Shown here in pieces: positions 7,462 through 16,346 of a DNA stretch of 37,390 nucleotides (within the stretch, counting starts at the first letter, position 1; each line of letters opens with the position of its first letter). Both the position numbers and the translations under genes were made by a program. The notes under the pieces were generated by a model. The model worked only from the letters and a program-made list of their open reading frames with translations, was not told where the DNA came from and ran no database searches. Origin of the DNA: Oscillospiraceae bacterium (GTDB lineage: Bacteria > Bacillota > Clostridia > Oscillospirales > Ruminococcaceae); the NCBI GenBank assembly GCA_016296505.1, contig JAEDJD010000020.1, forward strand, positions 1 to 37,390, written 5' to 3'.

Positions 7462-9018
7462 ATGGCAAGTAATATCATCGGCATTCTCGTGACGATCATC
7501 GTCTATTTAGGCGGTATGCTCGCGATTGGTGCCGTATTCACTAAGAAAAATAAAGACGTCAGCGACTTCTATCTCGGCGGCAGAAAGCTCGGTCCATTCG
7601 TATCCGCAATGAGCGCCGAGGCGTCCGATATGAGCTCATGGCTGCTCATGGGACTGCCCGGAGTTGCCTATCTCTGCGGTATCGCCGAGGCTGGCTGGAC
7701 GGCAATCGGACTTGCAATCGGCACGTATCTCAACTGGCTGATCGTCGCAAAGCGCCTGCGAGTCTACTCGCAGAAAACCAATTCCATTACAATTCCGGAT
7801 TTCTTCTCTGACCGCTACCGCGATCACAAGCAAATTCTTTCCGGCATAGCTGCACTGGTTATCCTGATTTTCTTTGTGCCGTATACCGCGTCGGGCTTTT
7901 CCGCCTGCGGCAAACTGTTCGCAACATTGTTCAACATGAATTACCATACTGCAATGATTCTTGCAGCGTTCATTATCATCGCTTATACAAGTATGGGCGG
8001 CTTCCTCGCAGCAAGTTTCACCGACCTGATCCAAAGTATTGTCATGACAATCGCACTGATTATTGTTGTGTTCTTTGGAATCAGCCATGCGGGCGGCATG
8101 GACGCTGTCATGGAAAATGCCAAGTCCATTCCGGATTATCTGCATATGACAGTCACGCGCTCTCTGAATGCAGACGGCAGTTTCTCTCAGACTGGATATG
8201 GTTTTCTTCCAATCGTTTCGACGCTGGCATGGGGTCTTGGCTATTTCGGTATGCCGCATATTCTGCTCCGGTTCATGGCAATTGAGGAGCATAATAAAAT
8301 CAAGCTCTCACGCCGTATCGCGAGCGTCTGGGTCGTCATTGCGATGGCGGTTGCAATCCTGATTGGTATTGTCGGCAATCAGCTGACTGCCAATGGCACA
8401 ATCGGCACATTGTTCGGTGTTGATACAAACAACTCCGAAACGATCATTATGGAAATTGCAATGCGACTTTCTGAGAATGGAATCCTTGCCACGATCGTTG
8501 CCGGTCTCATTTTCTCCGGAATTCTCGCCTGCACAATGTCCACCTCCGATTCACAGCTTCTCGCCGCGTCCTCCTCGATGTCCGAGAATATCCTGAAGGG
8601 CGTATGCAAAATAAAGCTGAACGAAAAGCAATCCATGCTTGTTGCACGCTGCGTTTTGGTTGTCATTGCAGTTCTCGGCGTCATCCTTGCATGGAACCCC
8701 AACAGTTCCGTATTCCGCGTTGTATCCTTTGCATGGGCGGGCTTCGGCGCAACTTTCGGTCCTGTCATGCTGACCGCGCTGTTCTGGAAGCGTTCCAACA
8801 AATTCGGCGCGATCGCCGGACTGGTTGTTGGCGGCGTCATGATCTTTATCTGGAAATTCCTTGTCCGTCCGCTTGGCGGCGCATGGGATATCTATGAATT
8901 GCTTCCTGCATTCATCTGCGCTATGATCGCAATTATCGTTGTATCGCTTCTCACCAAAGCGCCGGAACAAGATATCATCGACGAATATGACGAGGTCGGC
9001 AAGATGCTCAAAGCATAA
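7462..9018 (+). CDS. putP: Sodium/solute symporter of the SSS family, PutP (proline) type
   Basis: A 518-residue integral membrane protein with about 13 predicted membrane helices. The N-terminal part shows PutP features: DFYLGGRKLGPFVSAMSAEASDMSSW, then GLPGVAYLCG and SITIPDFFSDRY. Mid-protein has the GFLAASFTDLIQSIVMT segment, and later STSDSQLLAASSS, the region of sodium and substrate ligands in this family. It probably couples sodium entry to uptake of proline or a similar solute; the substrate is inferred from family resemblance only. The start at 7462 has AGGAGG nine bases upstream. I see no convincing promoter between 7131 and 7461, so it may be read from fhs together with the broken small gene. 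Confidence 0.88.
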   Translation: MASNIIGILVTIIVYLGGMLAIGAVFTKKNKDVSDFYLGGRKLGPFVSAMSAEASDMSSWLLMGLPGVAYLCGIAEAGWTAIGLAIGTYLNWLIVAKRLRVYSQKTNSITIPDFFSDRYRDHKQILSGIAALVILIFFVPYTASGFSACGKLFATLFNMNYHTAMILAAFIIIAYTSMGGFLAASFTDLIQSIVMTIALIIVVFFGISHAGGMDAVMENAKSIPDYLHMTVTRSLNADGSFSQTGYGFLPIVSTLAWGLGYFGMPHILLRFMAIEEHNKIKLSRRIASVWVVIAMAVAILIGIVGNQLTANGTIGTLFGVDTNNSETIIMEIAMRLSENGILATIVAGLIFSGILACTMSTSDSQLLAASSSMSENILKGVCKIKLNEKQSMLVARCVLVVIAVLGVILAWNPNSSVFRVVSFAWAGFGATFGPVMLTALFWKRSNKFGAIAGLVVGGVMIFIWKFLVRPLGGAWDIYELLPAFICAMIAIIVVSLLTKAPEQDIIDEYDEVGKMLKA

Positions 9019-9041
9019 TCAATCAAATATCCGGTAAACCA

Positions 9042-9080
9042 AACCGCCGCAAAGCTGTAAATGCTCTGCGGCGGTTTTCT
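9042..9080 (+). terminator. Intrinsic terminator after the symporter
   Basis: A 10-bp GC-rich stem AACCGCCGCA (9042-9051) with TGCGGCGGTT (9067-9076), then TTTTCTT. It lies between convergent genes. On the minus strand it is followed by GGTTTGGTTT, so it may partly serve the minus-strand gene cluster too. Confidence 0.85.
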
Positions 9081-9099
9081 TATGAATCGCTATCATTAT

Positions 9100-9387
9100 T
9101 CAGCCGAGTGCCGGCTCAGTGGATTTCAGCCATGCTGCCGCAAGCTCAAACGCTTCATAGAGCGTCGGACGAATGGCAGTTTTCGTAATCGCCTCCATCG
9201 GGTTGAGGTTCGTATCGGTTTTCATCAAATAGCACTTGACTTCCGAGGCGGTTTTCAGTTCCCCTGCCGATTCCTCAGCGGTTACGTTCATCATTACGAC
9301 ATAGGAAGCTGCCATACTGCCGTAATAAATTGTTTTGCCGTTTCGGACAACCGGCCGCGATTTATAGGTAAAGTAGCGTTCGCTCAT
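9100..9387 (-). CDS. Conserved-looking small protein of unknown function
   Basis: 95 residues, no signal peptide or membrane helix. It opens MSERYFTYKSRPVVRNGKTIYYG, has a hydrophobic strand YVVMMNVTA, and ends with an amphipathic helix LYEAFELAAAWL. I recall short clostridial proteins of this style but cannot assign a function. A good ribosome site (AAAGGAGG) precedes the ATG at 9387. It follows the DUF4340 gene by 34 bases on the same strand and so could be the last gene of the ABC-module operon, though a functional link is only positional. Confidence 0.75.
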   Translation of the reverse strand: MSERYFTYKSRPVVRNGKTIYYGSMAASYVVMMNVTAEESAGELKTASEVKCYLMKTDTNLNPMEAITKTAIRPTLYEAFELAAAWLKSTEPALG

Positions 9388-9421
9388 AGAAAAACCTCCT
9401 TTTCTCCTGCGGAATCCACGA

Positions 9422-10936
9422 TTACCACGACATCACGAATTCCTTATCTGCATCATCGTAGATCTTCATATTTGAGAGCAGTGTATCGACATATGATTTG
9501 CGGCAATAGAATCTGGGTTCGTCGTCAATCACAATACAAGCCTTCATATTGCCAGCATCATAAAACTTGATATCATAGCTGCGCTTACCGTCCTGACGGT
9601 CAATCTTCACAGTTGCAAGCGGATCGCCAGTCAGCTTCGGCGCTTCATCCGGCAGAATCAGTTCCTCCGCCTTGGTTTGCAGCAGATAGGAATAAAACTT
9701 GCGATAGCGTTCGATACCATCATCATCCTGTTTTTCGCCGGCATAGGTTACGACAGCGTCTTCCTTGCTTTCACCCTGCACGGTAAAGCTGATCTTCTCG
9801 CCATCGCCCTCGACTTCCAGCTTGCCGATATCCCAGACATACATATCAATGACATTTCTGGAGATAATTTCTTCCGCGTTAATGTCCTCATAGGCAATCT
9901 GATCCGGTGTAAAGCTATAGATACAGTCAAGACCTTTCAGCATACCGTAATAACGCGTTTCGCCGTCTGCATTCTGATAGCTGTCGCCAAGATAGAAAAC
10001 GGTTGTCTTTTTGTCGTCGGTTTTCATCGTAACGGTAGCAAACGGATCATCCAATCCTGCATTTTTGAGATCAGCGTCCTTGGGAAACGGCGTTACAATT
10101 TCCGTCGCAGTCAAACCGTAAAGACCATGCGTTAATTCGGCAGAACGGTCGCCGCTGAGCAGCGATTTAACCGGCTCCTCCATGACATGAACAGCCATTG
10201 CGCCGCCGTTTGTATTCTCCTCATAATACGGATCATGTACGAAATAGTAATCATAATCGAGGTCTTTCCGTTCAATGCGAACCGACTTGATTACGGTATC
10301 GTCATCCTCCGCCTGTTCCTCGATCAGCGTCGTACCAAGATAATCCTTGATGCCGCTCAGATACGGTTCCGTATTAAACGAGCCGAGCGTATAGACGGTA
10401 TTGCTGCCATCCATTGCGACATAGCGACTATCTCCGACCGGCGTTTGACTGCCGATCCGGAATTTGATATCCGCAGAATTGTCAATGGAAAGCGTAACCT
10501 GAATCGGATTATCCAGTCCATATTTTGCAAGCTCATCTTCCGACACATTCTCTGCGATGGTATCCTCTGACGTCACCGCAGTTGCACGCGTTGCAAGCAA
10601 TCGGATCTGGGTCGTATTCATCGGCAGATCCTCATAGCCCTTGAGAAAATAATTGGCAATTTCCTCTGTTTTCTCATTGCCGTCTGCGTCAGTCGTTTTG
10701 GTCTGATCGAACCGGCGAACGGCGATATAGGAATCACCGTTCGGGTTCTTGACTTCGATCTGATTGATATCATCAGAATAGGCATTGAAAAGCTCTGTCT
10801 GCACCGAGCTGTCCGTGGAGGACGCAGATGATTCCTCGACGTCCTCTGGCTCGGTGACTTTCAGATAGGCGAATACGCCGCCGAGCATCGCAAGCAGCAC
10901 AGTGCCGCCGATGATCCCTTTCAGCGTCTTGTTCAT
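9422..10936 (-). CDS. DUF4340-domain protein of a Gld-like ABC module
   Basis: 504 residues: an N-terminal membrane anchor (residues 7-26), an acidic Ser-rich stretch, then a large extracytoplasmic region typical of DUF4340 proteins with repeated beta-rich units (NQIEVKNPNGDSYIAVRR; ELAKYGLDNPIQVTLS; DLKNAGLDDPFATVTM). DUF4340 genes usually follow GldG-like genes in ABC-2 export/gliding-type clusters. Its ATG overlaps the stop of the preceding gene (ATGA), which suggests translational coupling and joint membrane assembly. Biochemical role unknown. Confidence 0.85.
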   Translation of the reverse strand: MNKTLKGIIGGTVLLAMLGGVFAYLKVTEPEDVEESSASSTDSSVQTELFNAYSDDINQIEVKNPNGDSYIAVRRFDQTKTTDADGNEKTEEIANYFLKGYEDLPMNTTQIRLLATRATAVTSEDTIAENVSEDELAKYGLDNPIQVTLSIDNSADIKFRIGSQTPVGDSRYVAMDGSNTVYTLGSFNTEPYLSGIKDYLGTTLIEEQAEDDDTVIKSVRIERKDLDYDYYFVHDPYYEENTNGGAMAVHVMEEPVKSLLSGDRSAELTHGLYGLTATEIVTPFPKDADLKNAGLDDPFATVTMKTDDKKTTVFYLGDSYQNADGETRYYGMLKGLDCIYSFTPDQIAYEDINAEEIISRNVIDMYVWDIGKLEVEGDGEKISFTVQGESKEDAVVTYAGEKQDDDGIERYRKFYSYLLQTKAEELILPDEAPKLTGDPLATVKIDRQDGKRSYDIKFYDAGNMKACIVIDDEPRFYCRKSYVDTLLSNMKIYDDADKEFVMSW

Positions 10937-12678
10937 CTGTTCTTTCTCCTTACATATACGATAACGCCGAGCGCTGCGACAGCAAACGGAATAATGATGA
11001 CTGTCACATTACGAATCGCCTTGCTCTGCGAATCCGAGACTGTGATATGTGCAGTATCCAAGGATTTTTCTGCAATTGTCATAGCGGCTTCCTTGCCGGT
11101 CAGCGTGTTCATCACGTTGATAAAGTAATTTGCGTTATCATAGCTGCCCGCACTGGCGCCGACAATATAATCTATGAACCATGCCGAACCAAACGCGGTC
11201 ACCTGACTCTTGAGGATATCGCTGCCGGTCGTAAAGGTACTGTCGGCAATGACCGCAACATCGAAGCTTGCCTTTTCCGCCTTTGCAGGATCCAGATCCT
11301 TTGCAGATTCATCCAGCGGATAGAGATAGCAGGTTTCAGCAGTCGAAAGCAGCGCCTTCGTATTTCTGCCGGAATTCTGGTCATACAAACGCTCGATCGG
11401 GCAGCAAAGCGGTGCAATAATCGGCAGTGTAGAGGACTGATAATTCACATTCAGTTCCGCTTCCAGATTCGGCTTTACAACCGGAATACCGCCAACCGTA
11501 CCGATTGCGATTGAAGCAACCTGCGCCGCCATCTCATCGCTTTCGGAGATATAAGCGTCGCCGAACTTCAAGCCCCAGACTTCAAGAAACGCGTCGAGAT
11601 TCTGTGTAGACTTGCTCTTAAACGGCGAACCGAAATAGAGCAGATTTTTGCCATACTTGTTATCATTATTGAGGAAATCGGTAATCTTCTGAATCTGCGC
11701 CTCTGTCAGATCATTGGTCGGAGAGCAGAGCATCAATACATCATAATCCGCACTCAGCTCAGCCGTTGCGATATCGACAGACTCGACCTCATAGTTATTC
11801 TTATCAAGCAGTTCCTTGATACGCTGATAGCAATAGCTATCGCGTTCGTCGTAGATCTGGATGCCGTTGGTCATATCAATCATACCGATTTTGACCGGAT
11901 TGAGATCGGTAACGCCCATAATTGCAGAGACCAGCGACTGCTCGCCGACAAAGGAGAGCGACGATGTCTGCTGATAGGTCGAATAATCAATACTGGTTTC
12001 CTGCTGGAAGAGATAGGTTGTCGGGCCGTTTGTTCTATAGCCGCCGTTGGACATTGCGATGACGCGAACAAGATCACCCTTGGAAATCACAACGTCACCG
12101 GACTGCAGATCGCCGCTATAATTCTGCTTATAAACAGAAATCGCCTCCGGATTCTTATTGGCGTCAATATACTCAACGGTAATATGACCATTCGATTCCG
12201 TTTTAAAGCGCGTCAATGTTTCAGCAAGCACCTTCAAATTGGCGTCCTCAAAGAAGAAAGCCTCATTGGCAAGCACTGTAATCTTGACGTCATCGTTCAG
12301 CTTATGCAGGAACTCGACGGTCTGATCCTCAATCTGATACAGACCTTCAGAAGTAAGGTCGATATTCCAGTTATAGCGCTCGTCGAGCATTCCGCAGATC
12401 AGATTGATTGCAACCACAATCGCGATAAACACAACGGAAATGACGACTGAAAGCGTACCGTACTTCAGCTTTTTACGGCGCTTCACGCTTTTCAGCGCAC
12501 GTTCCTTTTCTTCCTCCGGTGTACGGTTATTCTTTTTCTTCTTTTTGGAATCAGCTTTCTTTTCCTCAGAAGCGGCGACAGCAGCCTGTTCCTCCTCCGC
12601 ATATTCCTTCAGCGCGTCGGCTGTGGACATTTCTTCGGAGGATTCCAACTCCTGCTTGATTTCTTCTTTTTTACTCAT
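10933..12678 (-). CDS. GldG-like ABC-associated membrane protein
   Basis: 581 residues. A highly charged cytoplasmic N-terminus (residues 1-70, with a poly-Lys KKKKK), one membrane helix (73-95), a long extracellular region and a C-terminal helix followed by YVRRKNR. The region around NWNIDLTSEGLYQIEDQTVEFL and the later ABC-type unknown domain (VKIGMIDMTNGIQI... DVLMLCSPTNDLTEAQ) match GldG / ABC_transp_aux proteins. In Bacteroidetes, GldA/F/G form an ABC complex for gliding; in Firmicutes such modules have no settled function. The start at 12678 has GAGGAGG nine bases upstream, overlapping the end of the permease gene region. Confidence 0.85.
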   Translation of the reverse strand: MSKKEEIKQELESSEEMSTADALKEYAEEEQAAVAASEEKKADSKKKKKNNRTPEEEKERALKSVKRRKKLKYGTLSVVISVVFIAIVVAINLICGMLDERYNWNIDLTSEGLYQIEDQTVEFLHKLNDDVKITVLANEAFFFEDANLKVLAETLTRFKTESNGHITVEYIDANKNPEAISVYKQNYSGDLQSGDVVISKGDLVRVIAMSNGGYRTNGPTTYLFQQETSIDYSTYQQTSSLSFVGEQSLVSAIMGVTDLNPVKIGMIDMTNGIQIYDERDSYCYQRIKELLDKNNYEVESVDIATAELSADYDVLMLCSPTNDLTEAQIQKITDFLNNDNKYGKNLLYFGSPFKSKSTQNLDAFLEVWGLKFGDAYISESDEMAAQVASIAIGTVGGIPVVKPNLEAELNVNYQSSTLPIIAPLCCPIERLYDQNSGRNTKALLSTAETCYLYPLDESAKDLDPAKAEKASFDVAVIADSTFTTGSDILKSQVTAFGSAWFIDYIVGASAGSYDNANYFINVMNTLTGKEAAMTIAEKSLDTAHITVSDSQSKAIRNVTVIIIPFAVAALGVIVYVRRKNR

Positions 12679-12692
12679 AACAGAATCCCTCC

Positions 12693-13397
12693 TCAGCTCC
12701 AGCGTCTGCGTTCAAATACGCGAATCGTCAGATAATTAAACACGACAGCAACGCTGACATAGAAAATGATCGTAGATACATTAAACAGACCGCAGGTAAT
12801 CGCATAATACTTGCGGTAGAAGCTCAGTGTATTGAGCACCGTATTGACAACGCTGACTGAAATAAAACTATTGATGACATCAATCATATAGAGAATCATC
12901 AAGGCAATAAAACTCAGAACAGCAGCTGCAATCTGGTTTTCGGTCAGCGCAGAAATCAACTCGCCAACAGCAATAAATGACGCGCCGAGCAAAAACAACG
13001 CCAGAAAGTTTGCAAACACCATGCCCCATTCCACAACGCCAAAGCCGCTCAGGATCAACGCATAGACAAACGGCATCAGCAGCGCAACGGTATAGAGCGC
13101 AAGCGCTGCAAAATACTTGCCGAACACAATCTCGCCGAGACTAACCGGCGCAGTGAGAAGTCCCTGCTCAGTTTTCTGCTTTTTTTCCTCGCTGAACAGA
13201 CGCATCGTAAGAATCGGAATCAGGAAAATGATAATCAGGAACAAACTCTGGAACATATTGGACATATCGGTTGTTGCGGCTGAAAGACAGCTGGCAAAGA
13301 AGAAATATCCGGAGAAAATCCAGAATACTGCAAGAAAAATATATGCGATACTCGATGTAAAATACGCACCGAATTCACGTCTGAAGATAGCGCCCAT
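12693..13397 (-). CDS. ABC-2 type permease (GldF-like)
   Basis: 234 residues with six predicted membrane helices, starting MGAIFRREFGAYFTSSIAYIF. The segment MRLFSEEKKQKTEQGLLTAPVSLGEIVFGKY is the conserved cytoplasmic loop of ABC-2 permeases. It should form the membrane channel of the ATPase encoded just upstream. Its ATG shares one base with the ATPase stop (TAATG), so the two are likely translated together. Confidence 0.9.
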   Translation of the reverse strand: MGAIFRREFGAYFTSSIAYIFLAVFWIFSGYFFFASCLSAATTDMSNMFQSLFLIIIFLIPILTMRLFSEEKKQKTEQGLLTAPVSLGEIVFGKYFAALALYTVALLMPFVYALILSGFGVVEWGMVFANFLALFLLGASFIAVGELISALTENQIAAAVLSFIALMILYMIDVINSFISVSVVNTVLNTLSFYRKYYAITCGLFNVSTIIFYVSVAVVFNYLTIRVFERRRWS

Positions 13398-14386
13398 TAT
13401 GCTTTCTCTCCCTTCTGCACTTCTGCGGCATCCTCGGCATTCGGAATGACGATGCCCTCGCCCATTGTAATCTTGAGGAATACGTCCTCAAGGGTCATTT
13501 CGGCAGAGCGTGCGGAGAGCAGCGGCCAGTTATTCTGGCTTGCAATCTGGAACAACTCTCTGCGAATATCGTTGCCCGGCACAGCTTCCAGCTCATATTC
13601 ATAGACGCCCGGCTCGCGCTCCATATCCGCTTTGACATATTTGATACCGGTAATATTGCGCAGCGCCTTGACAATCTCATCGCGCGGGCCTTCCAGTCTT
13701 GCAATGATGCGGTGATCGTTGGAGACATTCCGCGAAAGGTTATCGGTGGTATCGTGCGCGGCGACAACGCCGTGATTGATGATAATGATACGATCGCAGA
13801 CCGCCTGAATTTCGCTCAGAATATGCGAGGAAAGAATGACCGTATGATTCTTGCCGAGCTTTTTGATCAGAGTACGGATTTCAAGAATCTGCTTCGGATC
13901 GAGACCGACGGTAGGCTCGTCGAGAATCAGCACCGGCGGATTGCCGATGAGTGCCTGTGCAAGACCGACGCGCTGCTTATAACCTTTCGACAGGTTTTTG
14001 ATGATACGATCCTTCACATCATTCACCTTGGTCAATGTCATGACCTCGTTGAGGTGTGCTCTGCGCGGCAGCTTGCACTTTTTCAGATCAAAAATGTAAT
14101 TGAGATAGCCTTTCACCGTCATATCGAGATACAGCGGCGGCAGCTCCGGCAAATAGCCGATAAAAGATTTCGCCTTAATGGGATCCTCCAGAATATCGAC
14201 GCCGTTAATCAGCGCCTGACCGGATGTAGAAGAAATATAGCCGGTAAGCATATTCATCGTCGTAGATTTGCCTGCTCCGTTCGGGCCGAGAAATCCGAGA
14301 ATTTCGCCGTCCTCGACGGTAAAGCTGATATCGTTGACCGCGTGCTTATCGCCATAATGCTTCGTCAGATTCCGCACTTCAATCAT
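13397..14386 (-). CDS. ABC transporter ATPase (GldA-like, ABC-2 exporter type)
   Basis: 329 residues. Walker A GPNGAGKST (34-42), signature LSKGYKQ (132-138), Walker B LILDEP (153-158) with the VGLDP D-loop, and H-loop SSHIL. The C-terminal 100 residues form the extra domain seen in ABC-2 drug/polysaccharide/gliding ATPases. It powers the permease encoded next. A weakly spaced AAAGGA precedes the ATG. The gene lies 100 bases after ribF on the same strand, so it may be read through from the ribosome-maturation operon; I see only weak promoter-like sequence in 14387-14487. Confidence 0.92.
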   Translation of the reverse strand: MIEVRNLTKHYGDKHAVNDISFTVEDGEILGFLGPNGAGKSTTMNMLTGYISSTSGQALINGVDILEDPIKAKSFIGYLPELPPLYLDMTVKGYLNYIFDLKKCKLPRRAHLNEVMTLTKVNDVKDRIIKNLSKGYKQRVGLAQALIGNPPVLILDEPTVGLDPKQILEIRTLIKKLGKNHTVILSSHILSEIQAVCDRIIIINHGVVAAHDTTDNLSRNVSNDHRIIARLEGPRDEIVKALRNITGIKYVKADMEREPGVYEYELEAVPGNDIRRELFQIASQNNWPLLSARSAEMTLEDVFLKITMGEGIVIPNAEDAAEVQKGEKA

Positions 14387-14476
14387 GGATCAGTTTCAGT
14401 CCTTTCTGAAATTTTTCTTAACGGAATAATTGTATATTCTTCATGTGATAGTTCCGTGTTGACTCCAAGAAAACTG

Positions 14477-14498
14477 TTGTATTTTGCTCACAATACAA
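14477..14498 (-). terminator. Weak hairpin over the ribF stop codon
   Basis: A 7-bp stem, TTGTATT with AATACAA, loop of 8, followed on the minus strand by CAGTTTTCTT. It could reduce read-through from ribF into the ABC module, but the stem is short and AT-rich. Confidence 0.3.
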
Positions 14499-15438
14499 GA
14501 TTTTGCTCATCGGCGGATATGCCATCCGCCGGAAGAAAACGCATTCTAATACGGATATCGCGCCGAATTTGCATCGCGAGCGATTCCATAGAATCAAACG
14601 TCCGCTCCGGACGAATAAACCGACAGAGTGTGACGGGCAGCAGTTTGCCGACCAGTTCACCGTTCCAGTCAATCAGATGCGTTTCTGCGATCGGCTGCGC
14701 GTCGCCGCCTGTGACGGTCGGACGCACGCCGATATTGGTAATTGCAGGAACCCAAATGTCATTGATTTCTGCAAAAGAAGCGTAAACGCCTCTATGCGGA
14801 ATACATTGCCACGCCTCAAAGACTTGATTCGCCGTTGGAATACCGAGCACGTTGCTGCCGAGCTGCTGTCCGGTCACGACATGAGACAAAATCTGATAAT
14901 CCGAACCGAGAAGCCGATTTGCCGCTTCGATCTGGCCACTCTCCAGCAAAAAACGGATATGGCTTGATGAAACCGGAACATTTGACGCGTCGCGAAGCTG
15001 CCGCACAACATCGACAGTAAAGCCCAGCTTATGTCCGAACCGCTTCAGATCCGCAGCTGTATTTGCCGCGTCTTTTCCGAACCGGAAAAACTCTCCGACA
15101 ATCACGTTGTCAACCTGAAGCTGCTCCTGTAGGATCTGCTTGCAGAAGCGCTCGCCGTCCAATTCAGCAAGTTCCGTATATGGCAGCGCATAAACGGCTT
15201 TTGCACCGCAGGTCGTCAGCAGACGGCGTTTCTGCTCATCATGATAGATATATCGCACAGGCTTGCCCCGTTTCAGCGGCATCGAATCCGCAGCAAACGT
15301 CACGACATGGCAGGCGCCATGCGCAAGCGTATGTGCCAGTACGCGCCTGTGTCCGAGATGCACGCCATCGAATACGCCGAGCGCAGCGGCGATCCGGATT
15401 CTGGCAGGATTTTGTGCCTCATGCAGTTCCTGCATCAT
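14488..15438 (-). CDS. ribF: Bifunctional riboflavin kinase / FAD synthetase
   Basis: 316 residues, normal for the family. The N-terminal FAD synthetase domain has GVFDGVHLGH (21-30) and later SSSHIRFLLESG. The C-terminal riboflavin kinase domain has GIPTANQ, the GVYAS strand, ITNIGVRPTVTG and ETHLIDWNGELVGK. It makes FMN from riboflavin and ATP, then FAD. The start is one of two adjacent ATGs (15438 or 15435) behind AAGGAG. It follows truB closely, the usual place for ribF in Firmicutes nusA-infB operons. Confidence 0.95.
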   Translation of the reverse strand: MMQELHEAQNPARIRIAAALGVFDGVHLGHRRVLAHTLAHGACHVVTFAADSMPLKRGKPVRYIYHDEQKRRLLTTCGAKAVYALPYTELAELDGERFCKQILQEQLQVDNVIVGEFFRFGKDAANTAADLKRFGHKLGFTVDVVRQLRDASNVPVSSSHIRFLLESGQIEAANRLLGSDYQILSHVVTGQQLGSNVLGIPTANQVFEAWQCIPHRGVYASFAEINDIWVPAITNIGVRPTVTGGDAQPIAETHLIDWNGELVGKLLPVTLCRFIRPERTFDSMESLAMQIRRDIRIRMRFLPADGISADEQNLVL

Positions 15439-15452
15439 GTGTGCTCATCTCC

Positions 15453-16346
15453 TTATAGGTTCTTATATATACGCAGACAGTTGTGCTCGCGGTCGGTGTC
15501 CGCCAAACCAAGAAAGCTTTGCTCTGCGCTGTAAATCCGGAAACGCGTTCCCTCCGGCAGCTCCCGCAGACGGGAAAGCGCCAGCAGTACGCCGTTGCGG
15601 TAAAGCCGCGTCTGCGTTTCATTCAGTGTCACCGTCGGCAGCGCCGCAAAGAGCCTGTCCGTCGGGATGACAAGTGATTCCAGTGTACCTGCATCCGCCG
15701 CATTCTGGACGGTTTCAAAGCTATGCGCCTCCGCAAGCATAAAACCGCAGGCTTTGGTTCGTTCGAGCGCGGTCATCATACAGCCGCAGCCGAGCACATC
15801 TCCGATATCGTGCAGAATTGTGCGGACATAGGTTCCCTTGCCGCAGTCGATCGCAAGCGTTCCGCTGCCGGACGCCGGATCATAAGAAGCGAGCGTCAAG
15901 CCGCTGACGGTCACTGTCCGCGCAGGACGTTCGATTTCTTTGCCGGCGCGTGCCAGCTCATAGAGCCGTTTTCCATTGATCTGCACCGCGGAATACATCG
16001 GCGGAATCTGCTGAATCTGACCGATAAACTGCGGCAGTACCGCGAGCAGCTCTGCTTCGGATACCGCAAACTGCCGCGTTTCCAGAACCGTTCCGCTGCT
16101 ATCCTGCGTATCGGTCACCGTACCGAGCTGAAAGCCGGCACGATAGGATTTGTTCTCATCCGGCAGAATGTCGCAGGCGCGCGCCGCCGTTCCGATCAGA
16201 ACCGGCAGAACGCCGGTCGCCATCGGGTCGAGCGTACCCGTATGACCGAGTTTTCTCATTTTCAATATGCCGCGCAGCTTTCCGATCACATCAAATGAGG
16301 TAAAGCCCTGCGGCTTGTTCATTACCAGAATACCGCTTTCAATCAT
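15453..16346 (-). CDS. truB: tRNA pseudouridine(55) synthase TruB
   Basis: 297 residues. It isomerises U55 in the T-loop of tRNAs. The catalytic motif KLGHTGTLDPMATGVLPV places the nucleophile at D40; KSYRAGFQLGTVTDTQD, YSAVQINGKRLYELAR and KGTYVRTILHDIG follow as in the family. A C-terminal PUA-like region ends the protein. The start is the ATG at 16346, not the longer open frame to 16631: GAGG sits six bases upstream and the ATG overlaps the nrnA stop by four bases (ATGA). Confidence 0.96.
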   Translation of the reverse strand: MIESGILVMNKPQGFTSFDVIGKLRGILKMRKLGHTGTLDPMATGVLPVLIGTAARACDILPDENKSYRAGFQLGTVTDTQDSSGTVLETRQFAVSEAELLAVLPQFIGQIQQIPPMYSAVQINGKRLYELARAGKEIERPARTVTVSGLTLASYDPASGSGTLAIDCGKGTYVRTILHDIGDVLGCGCMMTALERTKACGFMLAEAHSFETVQNAADAGTLESLVIPTDRLFAALPTVTLNETQTRLYRNGVLLALSRLRELPEGTRFRIYSAEQSFLGLADTDREHNCLRIYKNL

